From an uncultured Eubacteriales bacterium (GTDB lineage: Bacteria > Bacillota > Clostridia > Peptostreptococcales > Anaerovoracaceae), in contig UQEW01000043.1 in assembly GCA_900540145.1 (NCBI GenBank), forward strand, positions 1 through 19,451: 19,451 bases of DNA, in the 5' to 3' direction. The position numbers and the translations under genes were made by a program. The first letter of the stretch is position 1. Each line of letters opens with the position of its first letter. Shown here piece after piece: positions 1 through 8,018 of the stretch. Below the pieces are notes generated by a model. That model saw only the letters and a list, made by a program, of their open reading frames with translations. It did not search any database and was not told the origin of the DNA.

Positions 1-18
1 ACTTGACCTTTTTCTTTT

Positions 19-723
19 TCACGAATTTGGTCTCACATCATTGACTAATGTACAAATTGCTGAAGAAACTGTGATATATGGTACCATCGGCCTTTTTTCA
101 TGGGCTTTTATCTTTTTCCTGACAAGCAAAAGGCAAAAGTGCGCCGCACTTATGAGGGTAGTCAGTATGAATACTGCTATAATCCCGTCTATCCCCATGC
201 AAAGTCCCAGCACCGCAAATAATTTTATATCGCCTCCGCCAATGGTGTCTTTTTTGTAAATAAGCTTTCCCAGCCCAGCCATCAAAAGCATAACGCCGAG
301 GCCGATCAACATTCCCCAAAGTCCTTCTACAGGACCGCCGTCATGGTGAGGTATGTATCCTATAGCCGTAACCACAAGCAGCATTATCAGCTGATCCGGT
401 ACAATTTTATACTTTATATCAGCTATGCTCATCTCAAGCAAAAGCCATAAAGACAAAACTGCAGCTACGGCATACAGCGGTTCTTTAAGTCCCAGGTAAA
501 TTCCTATGGCTATAAAAACTCCGGTAAAAAGATATTTCCACGGCGTACTCTTTATCCGCTGGCTGGTCGGATGGAGCAGTTCTTCATCAGGCTCTTGTCC
601 ATAATCGCAAAGCCATTTGCCCGGAATTTTATTAAAAAAATATACCGCTCCGTTGCCTGCCAGTATTCCAATTAATATAGCTGCAATGCATTTAGCCACA
701 ATCACAAGCGTTTCTGTCATCAT
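19..723 (-). CDS. Prepilin peptidase (A24 aspartyl protease family)
   Basis: A membrane aspartyl protease that would cut the leader peptide from type IV pilin-like or Tad-type prepilins at the inner face of the membrane. The 234-residue protein has several hydrophobic segments (about 5-30, 63-80, 84-100, 111-123, 136-152, 178-201). It carries both A24 catalytic aspartates, D102 in ADIKYKIVPD and D165 in the GGGDIKLFA motif. The N-terminal part is short and has a single Cys (C39), so the zinc-binding CxxC methyltransferase domain of full-length PilD enzymes is missing; that fits CpaA/TadV or short clostridial forms. The start at 723 is chosen because a GAGGGA ribosome site precedes it and because the -10 box of the only good promoter lies at 771-776, which makes a longer form starting at 780 impossible from that promoter. 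No pilin genes are visible here; partners would lie beyond the left edge or elsewhere. Confidence 0.88.
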   Translation of the reverse strand: MMTETLVIVAKCIAAILIGILAGNGAVYFFNKIPGKWLCDYGQEPDEELLHPTSQRIKSTPWKYLFTGVFIAIGIYLGLKEPLYAVAAVLSLWLLLEMSIADIKYKIVPDQLIMLLVVTAIGYIPHHDGGPVEGLWGMLIGLGVMLLMAGLGKLIYKKDTIGGGDIKLFAVLGLCMGIDGIIAVFILTTLISAAHFCLLLVRKKIKAHEKRPMVPYITVSSAICTLVNDVRPNS

Positions 724-770
724 CTTATGTCCCTCGTCTCTGATTGCATTCTTTAAATTGAAGCGAGCAT

Positions 771-799
771 ATTTTACCATATTTTTACAAGTATATCAA
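771..799 (-). promoter_or_regulatory. Sigma-A-type promoter of the prepilin peptidase gene
   Basis: On the minus strand TTGATA (799-794), a 17-base spacer and TAAAAT (776-771) give five of six matches in each box. Transcription would begin near 764, about 40 bases before the start codon at 723. Confidence 0.65.
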
Positions 800-830
800 T
801 AGATATTAAAACCCTTACAATATAGAAAGT

Positions 831-886
831 AAAAGAAAAAACGAAGCTAAGAAACCTATAGATGCTCATCTTAACTTCATTTTTTC
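831..886 (-). terminator. Intrinsic terminator of the sigma-54 regulator/carrier/amidohydrolase unit
   Basis: Arms 835-852 and 869-886 are 18 bases each around a 16-base loop. Read as minus-strand RNA every position pairs (two are G-U), and the stem is followed by U-rich sequence at 841-831. Read as plus-strand RNA the same two positions become C-A mismatches, so the hairpin is built for leftward transcription. It closes the gene cluster 80 bases after the amidohydrolase stop and isolates the prepilin peptidase gene. Confidence 0.8.
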
Positions 887-962
887 TTTGTAAGGCATTA
901 TCTGTTAAAGTCCGCTGAAATTACTCTGGCTTTTAGTATTTCATCTACGGCAGAATGTAAAA

Positions 963-2141
963 TCAGCCTTTTCTGTATTCACTGTGCTCCTTTTTTATCT
1001 TTTCCATAAGATCATCGTTTGAATACAGCTTTACACATAAAGTGATAAGATATTCAGCCGAATTTTTGATAGCCTTATGTGCCAAATCCGATTGCATAAC
1101 GCTGGCAAATTCCAGAGTATGGCACTGATACGGCTTACCTATGCTCATTATAGGATGAAAAGCCGGACAGTGGTAGTCCACATTGCCTATGTCTGAAGAA
1201 CCTGTCATTCCTACGGTACCGTTGTCAGGTTCTATGGAAATGTCTTTAAAACATTCTTCCATCAATTTCCTTCCTGACTCGCTTATATAAAGCTCATGGA
1301 ACGGCAAACCTGAAGGCTCAATTTCAACAGATGTCTTCGTTGCCATGGCTGAGGCTCTCGCACAGTCTTTAACCCATTCGGTTATACCATTGAGGTCCTT
1401 TCTTTTGGGAGCTCTGGCCAAAAATGTAACTTCAGCTAAATCAGGTACTATATTCGCGGCTGTGCCGGCATGTCTCAAGTATCCGTGAAGTCTCGCTTCC
1501 TGAACGATATGCTGTCTCATCATATCCACCGCGTCGAAGAAAAGTCTTGCCGCGTTAAATGCATTTATTCCCTCTTCAGGAGCAGATGCCGCATGAGAGG
1601 CTTTGCCGTGCCATCTTATATTAAGTCCGTCAAGCGCTATCATATTTACATCTACCGTGCTGACAGGCCCCATGTGAACCATTGCTGCAAAATCATACCT
1701 ATCAAATATGCCCTCATCAGCCATATAGCACTTAGCTCCCCTTCGCTCTTCATCAGGCGTCCCTATGATATCAATTCCAAAGTCCAGCTCATCGCGCATT
1801 TCGTTAAGAGCAAGCGCCGCCCACACGCTGCTGCTGCCGCTGGCACAGTGCCCACATGCATGGCCCATTCCCTGAAGAGCGTCATATTCCGCCAAAATAA
1901 CCGCCCTTTTTTCTTTTTCGGGATTTATCTTTCCACAAAAGCCTGTTTCAAATCCCGCAAACGGATATTCGGTCTCTATGCCGTTTTTTCTCAGAAGCTC
2001 AACTATGGCTTGTGAAGCTTTGTACTCCTCTCTTCCCAGCTCAGGATTTGCCGCCATAAAATCGTTGAGAGCGTAAATTTCACTTTCAAATCGCTCCAGG
2101 CATTTAATCAACTGGCTTTTTAATTCCTTTTCATCTTTCAT
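963..2141 (-). CDS. M20 family metallohydrolase (amidohydrolase / aminoacylase-dipeptidase type)
   Basis: A cytoplasmic zinc hydrolase of 392 residues that cleaves an amide or peptide bond, typical of the M20D group (AbgA/AbgB, IAA-amino acid hydrolases, N-acyl amino acid amidohydrolases). The metal-site signature GMGHACGH is at about 91-98 and the TPDEE catalytic/metal motif at about 128-132; further M20 features are the GKASHAA dimerisation-domain start (about 174-180) and the late metal-ligand region with HTLEFA. A GGGAG ribosome site precedes the ATG. It follows the YfcC-type carrier by 52 bases with no promoter or terminator between, so the two are probably co-transcribed. Its partner genes suggest it releases the substrate of the guanidino-modifying enzyme from an acylated or dipeptide form; streptococcal arginine deiminase loci have a comparable M20 gene (arcT). 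The exact substrate cannot be read from sequence. Confidence 0.85.
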   Translation of the reverse strand: MKDEKELKSQLIKCLERFESEIYALNDFMAANPELGREEYKASQAIVELLRKNGIETEYPFAGFETGFCGKINPEKEKRAVILAEYDALQGMGHACGHCASGSSSVWAALALNEMRDELDFGIDIIGTPDEERRGAKCYMADEGIFDRYDFAAMVHMGPVSTVDVNMIALDGLNIRWHGKASHAASAPEEGINAFNAARLFFDAVDMMRQHIVQEARLHGYLRHAGTAANIVPDLAEVTFLARAPKRKDLNGITEWVKDCARASAMATKTSVEIEPSGLPFHELYISESGRKLMEECFKDISIEPDNGTVGMTGSSDIGNVDYHCPAFHPIMSIGKPYQCHTLEFASVMQSDLAHKAIKNSAEYLITLCVKLYSNDDLMEKIKKEHSEYRKG

Positions 2142-2193
2142 ATGCTTATGTATCTCCCTTTCAGCAATTTATATTTTATCTTACATTGCATTT

Positions 2194-3588
2194 TTATTGA
2201 TAATTTATCATCGTAGCTATGAAAATGAAAATCATCTGCAACACGAAGAAAATGCCGAAAAGCGGGAGAAAATACCTGTACCATTTGTTGAGAGGAATCT
2301 TAGCTATACTGCACATTATTACACATGATGCCGTCGGCCACAGCATGTTGGAGAATCCGTCGCCGAACTGATATGCCAATACGGCAATCTGTCTGTTTAC
2401 ACCTACAAGGTCAGCAATAGGAGTCATAATTGGCATAATAGCTGCCGCCTGTCCGCTTCCTGATGGTATAAAGAAGTTTATAATATTCTGCACTACCAGC
2501 ATCATCTCTCCTGCAAGCCACTGAGGCATATCTTGCATAAAGCTTGTAAAGAAATTAATTCCTGTGTCTAAAATATTTCCCTCAGTAATGATAACCAAAA
2601 TAGCTCTGGAAAATCCTACAGCAAGCATCGCTTTAGCCATTCCCGCAAGTGCTGTCGCTAAATAATCAACCATAGTTTCAGGCTTCTTGCCTGCTATAAT
2701 ATTTGTAATTATAGCGGAGATTATGAAGGTGGCACTCATTTCGTCCAAGTACCATCCTGCAGCTAGCGTGCCCCATACGATAATACCTATTGTAACAAGC
2801 ATTCCAAAGAGAATGACTTTATGCTTTGTAGTAAATTCCTCAACGGTTTCATCCAGCTTAAAATCAGAGTAGTCTAAACCGTATACTAAGCTCTTGCTCG
2901 GATCCTTTTTTATCTTGCTAGCATATCTCATTACAAAAAGTATAGTTACTCCTGTAAAGACAAACCAAACCACCCATCTAAGTCCAAGTCCCGAATAAAG
3001 AGGCAATTCACTTATAGATTGAGCTACCGCAATAGTATATGGATTGGTGGTAGCTGCCGCAAAACCTGTAAAAGTAGCAACGGCAGTTATGCTTACGCCT
3101 ACTAGAGCATCGTATCCCATAGCTATGGATAAAGCTGTAAATACTGGAATCAGTCCCCATACTGAGTCCATTGCTCCATAAGTAGAGCCAGCCAGTGAAA
3201 AGACAGTCATACATATAGGGATAAAAAATTTATTATTCTTTGTTTTTCCTGTCAAAAGCTTGTTAAACAACGCTGATAAAGCACCAGACTGCATTACTGA
3301 ATAAGTCCAGTAATAAGCAAAAATCATAATAAACAATATCTGCGCTACCTGTATGCATCCCTTTGGCAAAGCTACAAACATGTCAAACGGTCCTACAGGC
3401 GTTTTTTCAGTATACTGGAAGCTATCCGGCACTACTGTCGTCTGTCCTGTTTCTTCATCAAGAACTCGATCGAAACTTCCGCCTGGTACAATCCACGTAA
3501 GAGCTGTTTTTTTAACGATAAACAGCCAAAAAAGTAAAAAAAATCTGTACCGGTAAAATATTTTTTTACGAAGCGAGTAAAAATTCAC
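2194..3588 (-). CDS. YfcC-family membrane carrier (C4-dicarboxylate/basic amino acid type)
   Basis: A polytopic inner-membrane transporter with about 11-12 hydrophobic segments. The LTWIVPGGSFDR stretch near residue 31, the substrate-region motifs with FIPSGSGQAAA (about 369-379) and the final QFGDGFSNMLWPT are hallmarks of the YfcC/DcuC-like carriers, a group that includes streptococcal ArcD-type arginine/ornithine exchangers. Placed between the sigma-54 regulator and the M20 hydrolase, it is the likely uptake or exchange carrier of the unit. The N terminus is odd: the frame opens after a TGA with no ATG, the only candidate is a GTG at 3588 without a ribosome site, and the first membrane segment contains a Lys-Lys pair. 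A better placed ATG at 3619, one base after the regulator stop, is in another frame and ends after nine codons. A one-base indel near 3592 would join them, so the real start may be altered by a frameshift. Confidence 0.82.
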   Translation of the reverse strand: MNFYSLRKKIFYRYRFFLLFWLFIVKKTALTWIVPGGSFDRVLDEETGQTTVVPDSFQYTEKTPVGPFDMFVALPKGCIQVAQILFIMIFAYYWTYSVMQSGALSALFNKLLTGKTKNNKFFIPICMTVFSLAGSTYGAMDSVWGLIPVFTALSIAMGYDALVGVSITAVATFTGFAAATTNPYTIAVAQSISELPLYSGLGLRWVVWFVFTGVTILFVMRYASKIKKDPSKSLVYGLDYSDFKLDETVEEFTTKHKVILFGMLVTIGIIVWGTLAAGWYLDEMSATFIISAIITNIIAGKKPETMVDYLATALAGMAKAMLAVGFSRAILVIITEGNILDTGINFFTSFMQDMPQWLAGEMMLVVQNIINFFIPSGSGQAAAIMPIMTPIADLVGVNRQIAVLAYQFGDGFSNMLWPTASCVIMCSIAKIPLNKWYRYFLPLFGIFFVLQMIFIFIATMINYQ

Positions 3589-3620
3589 TTTACCGACACA
3601 GAGTCACCATATTATCCATT

Positions 3621-5078
3621 TTATTTTTTCAATTTCTTTATATCATCCTTTTTTATTCCCAACTTATGCATTTTATAATTCAAATTTTGTTTAGTTAATC
3701 CCAAGAGTTCCGCCGCCTCAACCAAACTATTCGTCCGCGATACAGCCCATGTAACAACTTTCTTCTCGTATTGCCGTATAATTTCGTCAAAGGTAAAATC
3801 AGAAAAAGCCTTATCCATGCTTAACATCTTACTTTCTGGAGCGTCCCAAAACATACCCGTCAAATTTTCCAGCTCAGTCTCATATGCCCCCATACCGCGC
3901 GAAAATACGCTTCTTGTTAAATATTCCGGCAAATCGCTGACCTGTATAAATCTATTTCCCGCTACATTAAAAGCGCCTTCTATGACGTTCTTAAGTTCAC
4001 GCACATTGCCCGGCCAGTCATATTCGCTAAAAATATCCTTTACCTCTTCATCCAGCCCCATTATCCGCTTTCCCATGCTGTTGTTAAATTTTTCAATGAA
4101 GCTGTCCACAAGATAAAACAAGTCCTCTTGTCTTGCTCGAAGGGGCGGTATGTTTATCTGAACGACGCTCAGCCTATAAAAGAGGTCGCTCCTTATCTTG
4201 CCCTCCTCAACGCATTTTATCGGATCGCAGTTTATTGCTGAAATGATTTTTACATCGGTTTTTATCGGTTCGTATCCTCCCAGCCTGGTCACCTGTTTTT
4301 CCTCTATGGCTTTTAAAATTTTAGGCTGGATGCTTTTCTCCATAGAATTGATTTCATCTAGGAAAAGTGTTCCTCCGTTAGCCACTTCAAAAAGTCCCGG
4401 CTTGTTCTCCGCGCCTGTATAGCTTCCCTTTACAGTTCCGAACAATATGCCCTCCAAAAGGTTGGCGGGAATTGCTGCGCAGTTTTGCGATATGAACTTG
4501 TGTCCGCGTCTTTTGCTGGACGTATGAATGGATTGAGCCACCATTTCTTTTCCAGTACCTGTCTCACCATATATCAATACTGAAGAGTCAGTATCCGCAA
4601 CCATAACTATTCGCTCCTTGAGCATTTCCATTTCTCTCGAATGCGTTATAATATCGTCAACGGAATATAGATTGGTAGCCGCTACGTTTTTCTTTACTGA
4701 AATGACTATATCCTGCCTTTGATAAGGAGGGTCTAAATACCTTGAAACATCTACCACGCCGATAATTTCATCATCCTGGCGTATCGGCAGAGTAGTATTT
4801 ATAGCATTAATGCTTTGCCCCTTATATGTCTTGAGCACCTGAAACTCGTTGGAAATAGGCTTCCCTGTCTTGAGTACTCTTAAAATGCTGCTGGTTTCTT
4901 CAGTCAGATCGGGATAGACCTCTGTAATATGCTTGCGGCGCACTTCTTTTTCCTTAAGGTTATTCAAATCCGGCCTGTAATTTTTATAATACTCGATATA
5001 TCCGTATTTATCAGTTATGACTATACCGTCAATATAGTTATAAACATTCAAAAGCTGCTCGACATATCTGCTTAACAT
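3621..5078 (-). CDS. Sigma-54-dependent transcriptional activator (PAS-AAA+-Fis HTH)
   Basis: An enhancer-binding protein of 485 residues that remodels sigma-54 RNA polymerase using ATP. Residues 1-115 look like a PAS sensor. The AAA+ domain (about 138-388) has Walker A GETGTGKE at 171-178, the sigma-54 contact loop as GSYTGA at 218-223 (the usual form is GAFTGA), Walker B GGTLFLDE at 235-242, RSDLFYRL at 296-303 and WPGNVREL at 355-362. A Fis-type helix-turn-helix ends the protein (about 443-475, EAAELLGLTKQNLNYKM). The layout matches RocR-like regulators of amino acid use. A strong GGGAGG site precedes the ATG. Its likely target is the -24/-12 promoter in front of the neighbouring pentein gene at 6221-6236, the only such promoter I found. 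The PAS domain suggests control by a small ligand rather than by phosphorylation; there is no receiver domain. Confidence 0.9.
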   Translation of the reverse strand: MLSRYVEQLLNVYNYIDGIVITDKYGYIEYYKNYRPDLNNLKEKEVRRKHITEVYPDLTEETSSILRVLKTGKPISNEFQVLKTYKGQSINAINTTLPIRQDDEIIGVVDVSRYLDPPYQRQDIVISVKKNVAATNLYSVDDIITHSREMEMLKERIVMVADTDSSVLIYGETGTGKEMVAQSIHTSSKRRGHKFISQNCAAIPANLLEGILFGTVKGSYTGAENKPGLFEVANGGTLFLDEINSMEKSIQPKILKAIEEKQVTRLGGYEPIKTDVKIISAINCDPIKCVEEGKIRSDLFYRLSVVQINIPPLRARQEDLFYLVDSFIEKFNNSMGKRIMGLDEEVKDIFSEYDWPGNVRELKNVIEGAFNVAGNRFIQVSDLPEYLTRSVFSRGMGAYETELENLTGMFWDAPESKMLSMDKAFSDFTFDEIIRQYEKKVVTWAVSRTNSLVEAAELLGLTKQNLNYKMHKLGIKKDDIKKLKK

Positions 5079-5121
5079 CGCTGAACCTCCCTTTCAAAAA
5101 TTTCCTCCTTTTGTATTTTTA

Positions 5122-5150
5122 AGTTTACATTATTGCCGCTTCGATATCAA
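5122..5150 (-). promoter_or_regulatory. Sigma-A-type promoter of the sigma-54 activator gene
   Basis: Minus-strand TTGATA (5150-5145), a 17-base spacer and TAAACT (5127-5122). It lies just after the intercistronic hairpin at 5157-5188, so the activator could be made at a basal level independent of the sigma-54 promoter upstream of the pentein gene. Confidence 0.5.
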
Positions 5151-5156
5151 GGCAAA

Positions 5157-5188
5157 GCCCCGTATAAGCAATCTCGCCTATACAGGGC
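5157..5188 (-). terminator. Intercistronic hairpin after the pentein gene (terminator or attenuator)
   Basis: Minus-strand RNA folds 12 pairs (10 Watson-Crick, 2 G-U) around the 8-base loop 5169-5176; the plus-strand version would have two mismatches. Only three U residues follow the stem, so termination is probably partial, letting some transcription run from the sigma-54 promoter into the activator and carrier genes. Confidence 0.5.
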
Positions 5189-5219
5189 TGTACATAATTA
5201 TCAGTTTATATAATTCGCT

Positions 5220-6164
5220 CTATCCTCTTTTAAGATACGCCGTAATGCAATGAAGTGCCCCCTTGCCCTTCATTATCTCGGAAATGTTTACCGTCTTAAC
5301 TTTGATGCCGTTTTTTTCAAGCAGGTCCTGAGTACGAGGGCTTCCCTCAGGCATCAGTATATATCCCGGTTCCAAAGCGACAAAATTGCAGGCAAAGTTC
5401 TCTCTTACTTCAGTTCTGGACGGAGCTTCAAGAATCTTGTAACCTTTTTTCTTAAGCATATCTACGATATCATAAGGTACCTGCGGAGCGTGTATAAGGA
5501 TTACATCGTTGCTAGCAGGGCTCATAAGACCATCTATATGGATATTGCTGTATGGCTGCTGCATATGCCATACTTCTACTCCCATTCTCTCAAGCTCATA
5601 TTTTACCTGCTCATATCCGCTTCTGTTGCATCTGCTGCCTGTGGAAACTACGCAGGTATGTCTGTCTACCCACATGGCGTTAGCACCTTCGAACATGCCA
5701 TCGCCGCTTATAGTTCTCAATATAGGGACGCCGATTTTGCCCAGCGCTTCTGCTATATATCTTTCTTCTCCACGTCTTGCTGCCATCGCCGGTCTCGTAA
5801 GAATCGCACCTTCCGGAGTCATAAACATGAGATCTCTGCAGAATACAGCATTTGGCCTGTCTTCACGTTGATTTTCAACATAATAAACTTTAGCTCCGAA
5901 ATCTTTATATATCTTAGCTACTTCATCGTGTTGCTGTCTCATGAGCTCCACATCTATAGGCTCATCGGAAAATCTTACCGCCGCCGGGTCAAAATTTTCT
6001 ACTTCTTTTCCGGGACGCCTGAGCAAAACTGCCTTAAGCGTATCAACTTCAGAGCAAACTCCAAAATCTCCCCAGTATTCCGGCATGTCATCCTCAAAGT
6101 TTGTCTCCTTTGGGAACCATCTTTCTCCCGGTATAGCGTCGATATCCACTTTTTCTTTGTACAT
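5220..6164 (-). CDS. Pentein-fold guanidino-group hydrolase/amidinotransferase (arginine deiminase-related)
   Basis: A 314-residue enzyme of the superfamily containing arginine deiminase, dimethylarginine dimethylaminohydrolase, agmatine deiminase and amidinotransferases, which attack a guanidinium carbon through a cysteine. The expected catalytic set is present: D111 in FCRD, E159 in FEGAN, H209 with D211 in NIHID, and the nucleophile C306 in ALHCIT close to the C terminus. The length is well below that of classical ArcA (about 400 residues), and the usual EGGD motif reads EGAN, so this is a distinct subfamily and citrulline formation from free arginine should not be assumed. An AGGAGG site sits 8 bases before the ATG. 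A perfect sigma-54 promoter lies 57 bases upstream. No ornithine carbamoyltransferase or carbamate kinase is nearby. The substrate (arginine, methylarginine, agmatine-like, or a peptide-derived guanidine) is open. Confidence 0.82.
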   Translation of the reverse strand: MYKEKVDIDAIPGERWFPKETNFEDDMPEYWGDFGVCSEVDTLKAVLLRRPGKEVENFDPAAVRFSDEPIDVELMRQQHDEVAKIYKDFGAKVYYVENQREDRPNAVFCRDLMFMTPEGAILTRPAMAARRGEERYIAEALGKIGVPILRTISGDGMFEGANAMWVDRHTCVVSTGSRCNRSGYEQVKYELERMGVEVWHMQQPYSNIHIDGLMSPASNDVILIHAPQVPYDIVDMLKKKGYKILEAPSRTEVRENFACNFVALEPGYILMPEGSPRTQDLLEKNGIKVKTVNISEIMKGKGALHCITAYLKRG

Positions 6165-6220
6165 AATTTACCTCCTGCCATAACACTGTTTAAATACTTT
6201 CATTCGCTTTTTAAACTATA

Positions 6221-6236
6221 GCAAAAGTCGTGCCAA
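6221..6236 (-). promoter_or_regulatory. Sigma-54 (-24/-12) promoter of the pentein gene
   Basis: Minus strand reads TTGGCACG-ACTT-TTGC followed by T, matching the RpoN consensus YTGGCACG-N4-TTGCW at every conserved base. The invariant GG is at 6234-6233 and GC at 6222-6221, 10 bases apart as required. It begins two bases after the glnS stop codon. Transcription would start near 6209, about 45 bases before the pentein ATG. A 7-bp inverted repeat (6188-6194 with 6210-6216) covers the leader. The activator encoded at 3621-5078 is the obvious partner. Confidence 0.9.
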
Positions 6237-6238
6237 CA

Positions 6239-7873
6239 TCATTTCCCCGGCTTCCACGAACTCTTAAGTCCTACTATCTCATTAAAAACAGGTCTGTCAG
6301 CCGTATGGAGCTTGGAATCGGCTACAAAATATCCATGGCGGAAAAATTGGAATCTGTCTCCGCTTTCTGCATCAGCAACGGAACTTTCGGCATATGCGGT
6401 CGAGGTCTTCATGGTCTGTGGATTTGTTACCATTTCTCCGTTTTCGTTTTCTAAGAATAAGTAATCAAACTGACGCACCGTTACAGGCACCGCAGTTTTA
6501 GCGTCAACAAAATGTATAGTTCCCTTAACCTTACGGCCCTCAAATCCGCTTCCGCTTCTGGTGGCAGGGTCATAAGTGCAATGTATCTCCTTGATGGTGC
6601 CGTCCTGGTTTTTCACCACATCTGTACACGTGATAAAGTAGGCGCCCTTGAGTCTGACTTCGTTACCAGGGAACAGCCTGAAATACTTCTTCGGAGGTTC
6701 TTCCATAAAATCTGCTCCGTCTATCCAAAGCTCTCTTGAAAAAGAAACTTTTCTGGTTCCCATCTCAGGAACCTGCGCATTATTTTCTATCTCACAAAGT
6801 TCTGTCTTGTCTTCAGGATAGTTGGTTATTATTACCTTGACAGGATCAAACACCACGTTTCTGCTCTCCACCCGTCCTTTGAGATCTTCTCTTACGCAAT
6901 GTTCCAGTAAAGAAATATCTACTGTGCTGTTGGCCTTGGCAACGCCTATTGCCTCGCAGAAGTTTCTTACTGCCTCAGGCGTATATCCTCTTCTTCTTAT
7001 ACCTGCTATGGTCGGCATCCTGGGGTCGTCCCAGCCGTCAACCGTACCGTTCTCCACTAAGGCTTTAAGGTATCTCTTGGACATGACGGTGTTGGTCAGA
7101 TTGAGCCTTGCAAATTCTATCTGCTGCGGCGGAGTAGGCCACCATCCCACTTCTCTTAAAACCCAGTCGTAAAGGGGTCTATGGTCTTCAAATTCCAAGG
7201 TGCATATGGAGTGAGTGATGCCTTCGATGGCGTCCTCAATAGGGTGTGCAAAATCATACATAGGATATATGCACCATTTATCTTTAGTATTATGATGGGA
7301 CACGTGAGCTATCCTGTATATGATCGGGTCTCTCATATTGATATTAGGCGATGCCATATCTATTTTAGCCCTAAGTACCTTTTCCCCGTCTTTATATTTG
7401 CCCTCTTTCATTTCCTCAAATAATCTGAGGTTTTCTTCTACGGTTCTGTTGCGGTAAGGGCTCTCTTTGCCGGGCTGTGTAAGTGTGCCTCTGTATTCTT
7501 TTATCTCTTCTCCCGTCAAATCGCAAACGAAGGCTTTGCCTTTTTTAATCAGCTCCACTGCCGCGTCATACATGGTATCGAAATAGTCTGACGCCCAAAG
7601 TCTCTTATCCCACTGCAGTCCCAGCCACTTTACATCTTCTTCTATGGCGTCTACATATTCCACATCCTCTTTGACAGGATTGGTGTCATCATATCTTAAA
7701 TTGCATTTACCGCCATATTTGGCCGCCGTCAAAAAATTGAGGCAGAGAGATTTGGCATGTCCTATGTGCAGATATCCGTTGGGTTCCGGCGGAAAACGAG
7801 TGTATACCTTGTCTCCGTATTTTTTTGTTTCCAGGTCTTTTTCAATAATTTCCTGAATAAAATTATCTGCCAT
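6239..7873 (-). CDS. glnS: Glutamine--tRNA ligase
   Basis: Class I aminoacyl-tRNA synthetase that charges tRNA-Gln with glutamine. At 544 residues it has the usual length for the bacterial enzyme. It shows the ATP-site signature with [15 protein letters not shown] (HIGH at 36-39) and the second class I motif as VMSKR at 263-267, then the glutaminyl-specific beta-barrel anticodon-binding C-terminal half. The presence of a direct GlnRS means this lineage need not rely only on the GatCAB transamidation route. A GGAGG site precedes the ATG. The leader is only about 25 bases, so there is no T-box. I see no terminator between its stop and the sigma-54 promoter two bases further on, so some read-through into the pentein gene is likely. 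Confidence 0.96.
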   Translation of the reverse strand: MADNFIQEIIEKDLETKKYGDKVYTRFPPEPNGYLHIGHAKSLCLNFLTAAKYGGKCNLRYDDTNPVKEDVEYVDAIEEDVKWLGLQWDKRLWASDYFDTMYDAAVELIKKGKAFVCDLTGEEIKEYRGTLTQPGKESPYRNRTVEENLRLFEEMKEGKYKDGEKVLRAKIDMASPNINMRDPIIYRIAHVSHHNTKDKWCIYPMYDFAHPIEDAIEGITHSICTLEFEDHRPLYDWVLREVGWWPTPPQQIEFARLNLTNTVMSKRYLKALVENGTVDGWDDPRMPTIAGIRRRGYTPEAVRNFCEAIGVAKANSTVDISLLEHCVREDLKGRVESRNVVFDPVKVIITNYPEDKTELCEIENNAQVPEMGTRKVSFSRELWIDGADFMEEPPKKYFRLFPGNEVRLKGAYFITCTDVVKNQDGTIKEIHCTYDPATRSGSGFEGRKVKGTIHFVDAKTAVPVTVRQFDYLFLENENGEMVTNPQTMKTSTAYAESSVADAESGDRFQFFRHGYFVADSKLHTADRPVFNEIVGLKSSWKPGK

Positions 7874-7903
7874 TTTACTTCCTCCAAGTTTATTATATTT
7901 AGG

Positions 7904-7932
7904 ATTATACCATTACCTTTCGCAATTATCCA
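7904..7932 (-). promoter_or_regulatory. Sigma-A-type promoter of glnS
   Basis: Minus-strand TATAAT (7909-7904) is a perfect -10 box; TGGATA (7932-7927) at 17 bases is a four-of-six -35 box. Transcription would begin near 7897, about 24 bases before the glnS ATG. Confidence 0.6.
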
Positions 7933-7961
7933 TATAAGTCTTGTTATTTTGACAAAATACT

Positions 7962-7990
7962 TTGACACTAATTAAAAAATAAAATATACT
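7962..7990 (+). promoter_or_regulatory. Sigma-A promoter of the carboxypeptidase lipoprotein gene
   Basis: TTGACA (7962-7967), a 17-base spacer and TATACT (7985-7990): a perfect -35 and a five-of-six -10 box. Transcription would start near 7997, just before the GGGGG ribosome site at 8006-8010. The -35 box lies about 30 bases from that of the divergent glnS promoter. Confidence 0.8.
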
Positions 7991-8018
7991 TAGACTTATA
8001 TAAAAGGGGGTATAGCTA

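Noticed and set aside
898..965. Minus-strand run after the amidohydrolase stop that reads as a plausible peptide end (VDEILKARVISADFNR)
   Set aside because: No start codon or ribosome site and out of frame with the hydrolase, whose own C terminus looks complete; probably chance.
1120..1137. A plus-strand GG-N10-GC sequence resembling a sigma-54 promoter
   Set aside because: It lies inside the amidohydrolase gene, antisense, lacks the TTGC -12 box, and has no gene downstream.
1470..2015. A 181-codon plus-strand frame
   Set aside because: Antisense to the M20 hydrolase, with basic, Cys/Arg/His-rich low-complexity content typical of shadow frames.
5250..6221. A long open frame on the plus strand (323 codons)
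   Set aside because: It lies exactly antisense to the pentein gene, whose catalytic motifs are intact; the translation has no recognisable domain and no ribosome site.
7874..7910. T-box leader before glnS
   Set aside because: The probable transcription start is only about 24 bases before the ATG, and no specifier stem or T-box motif is present.
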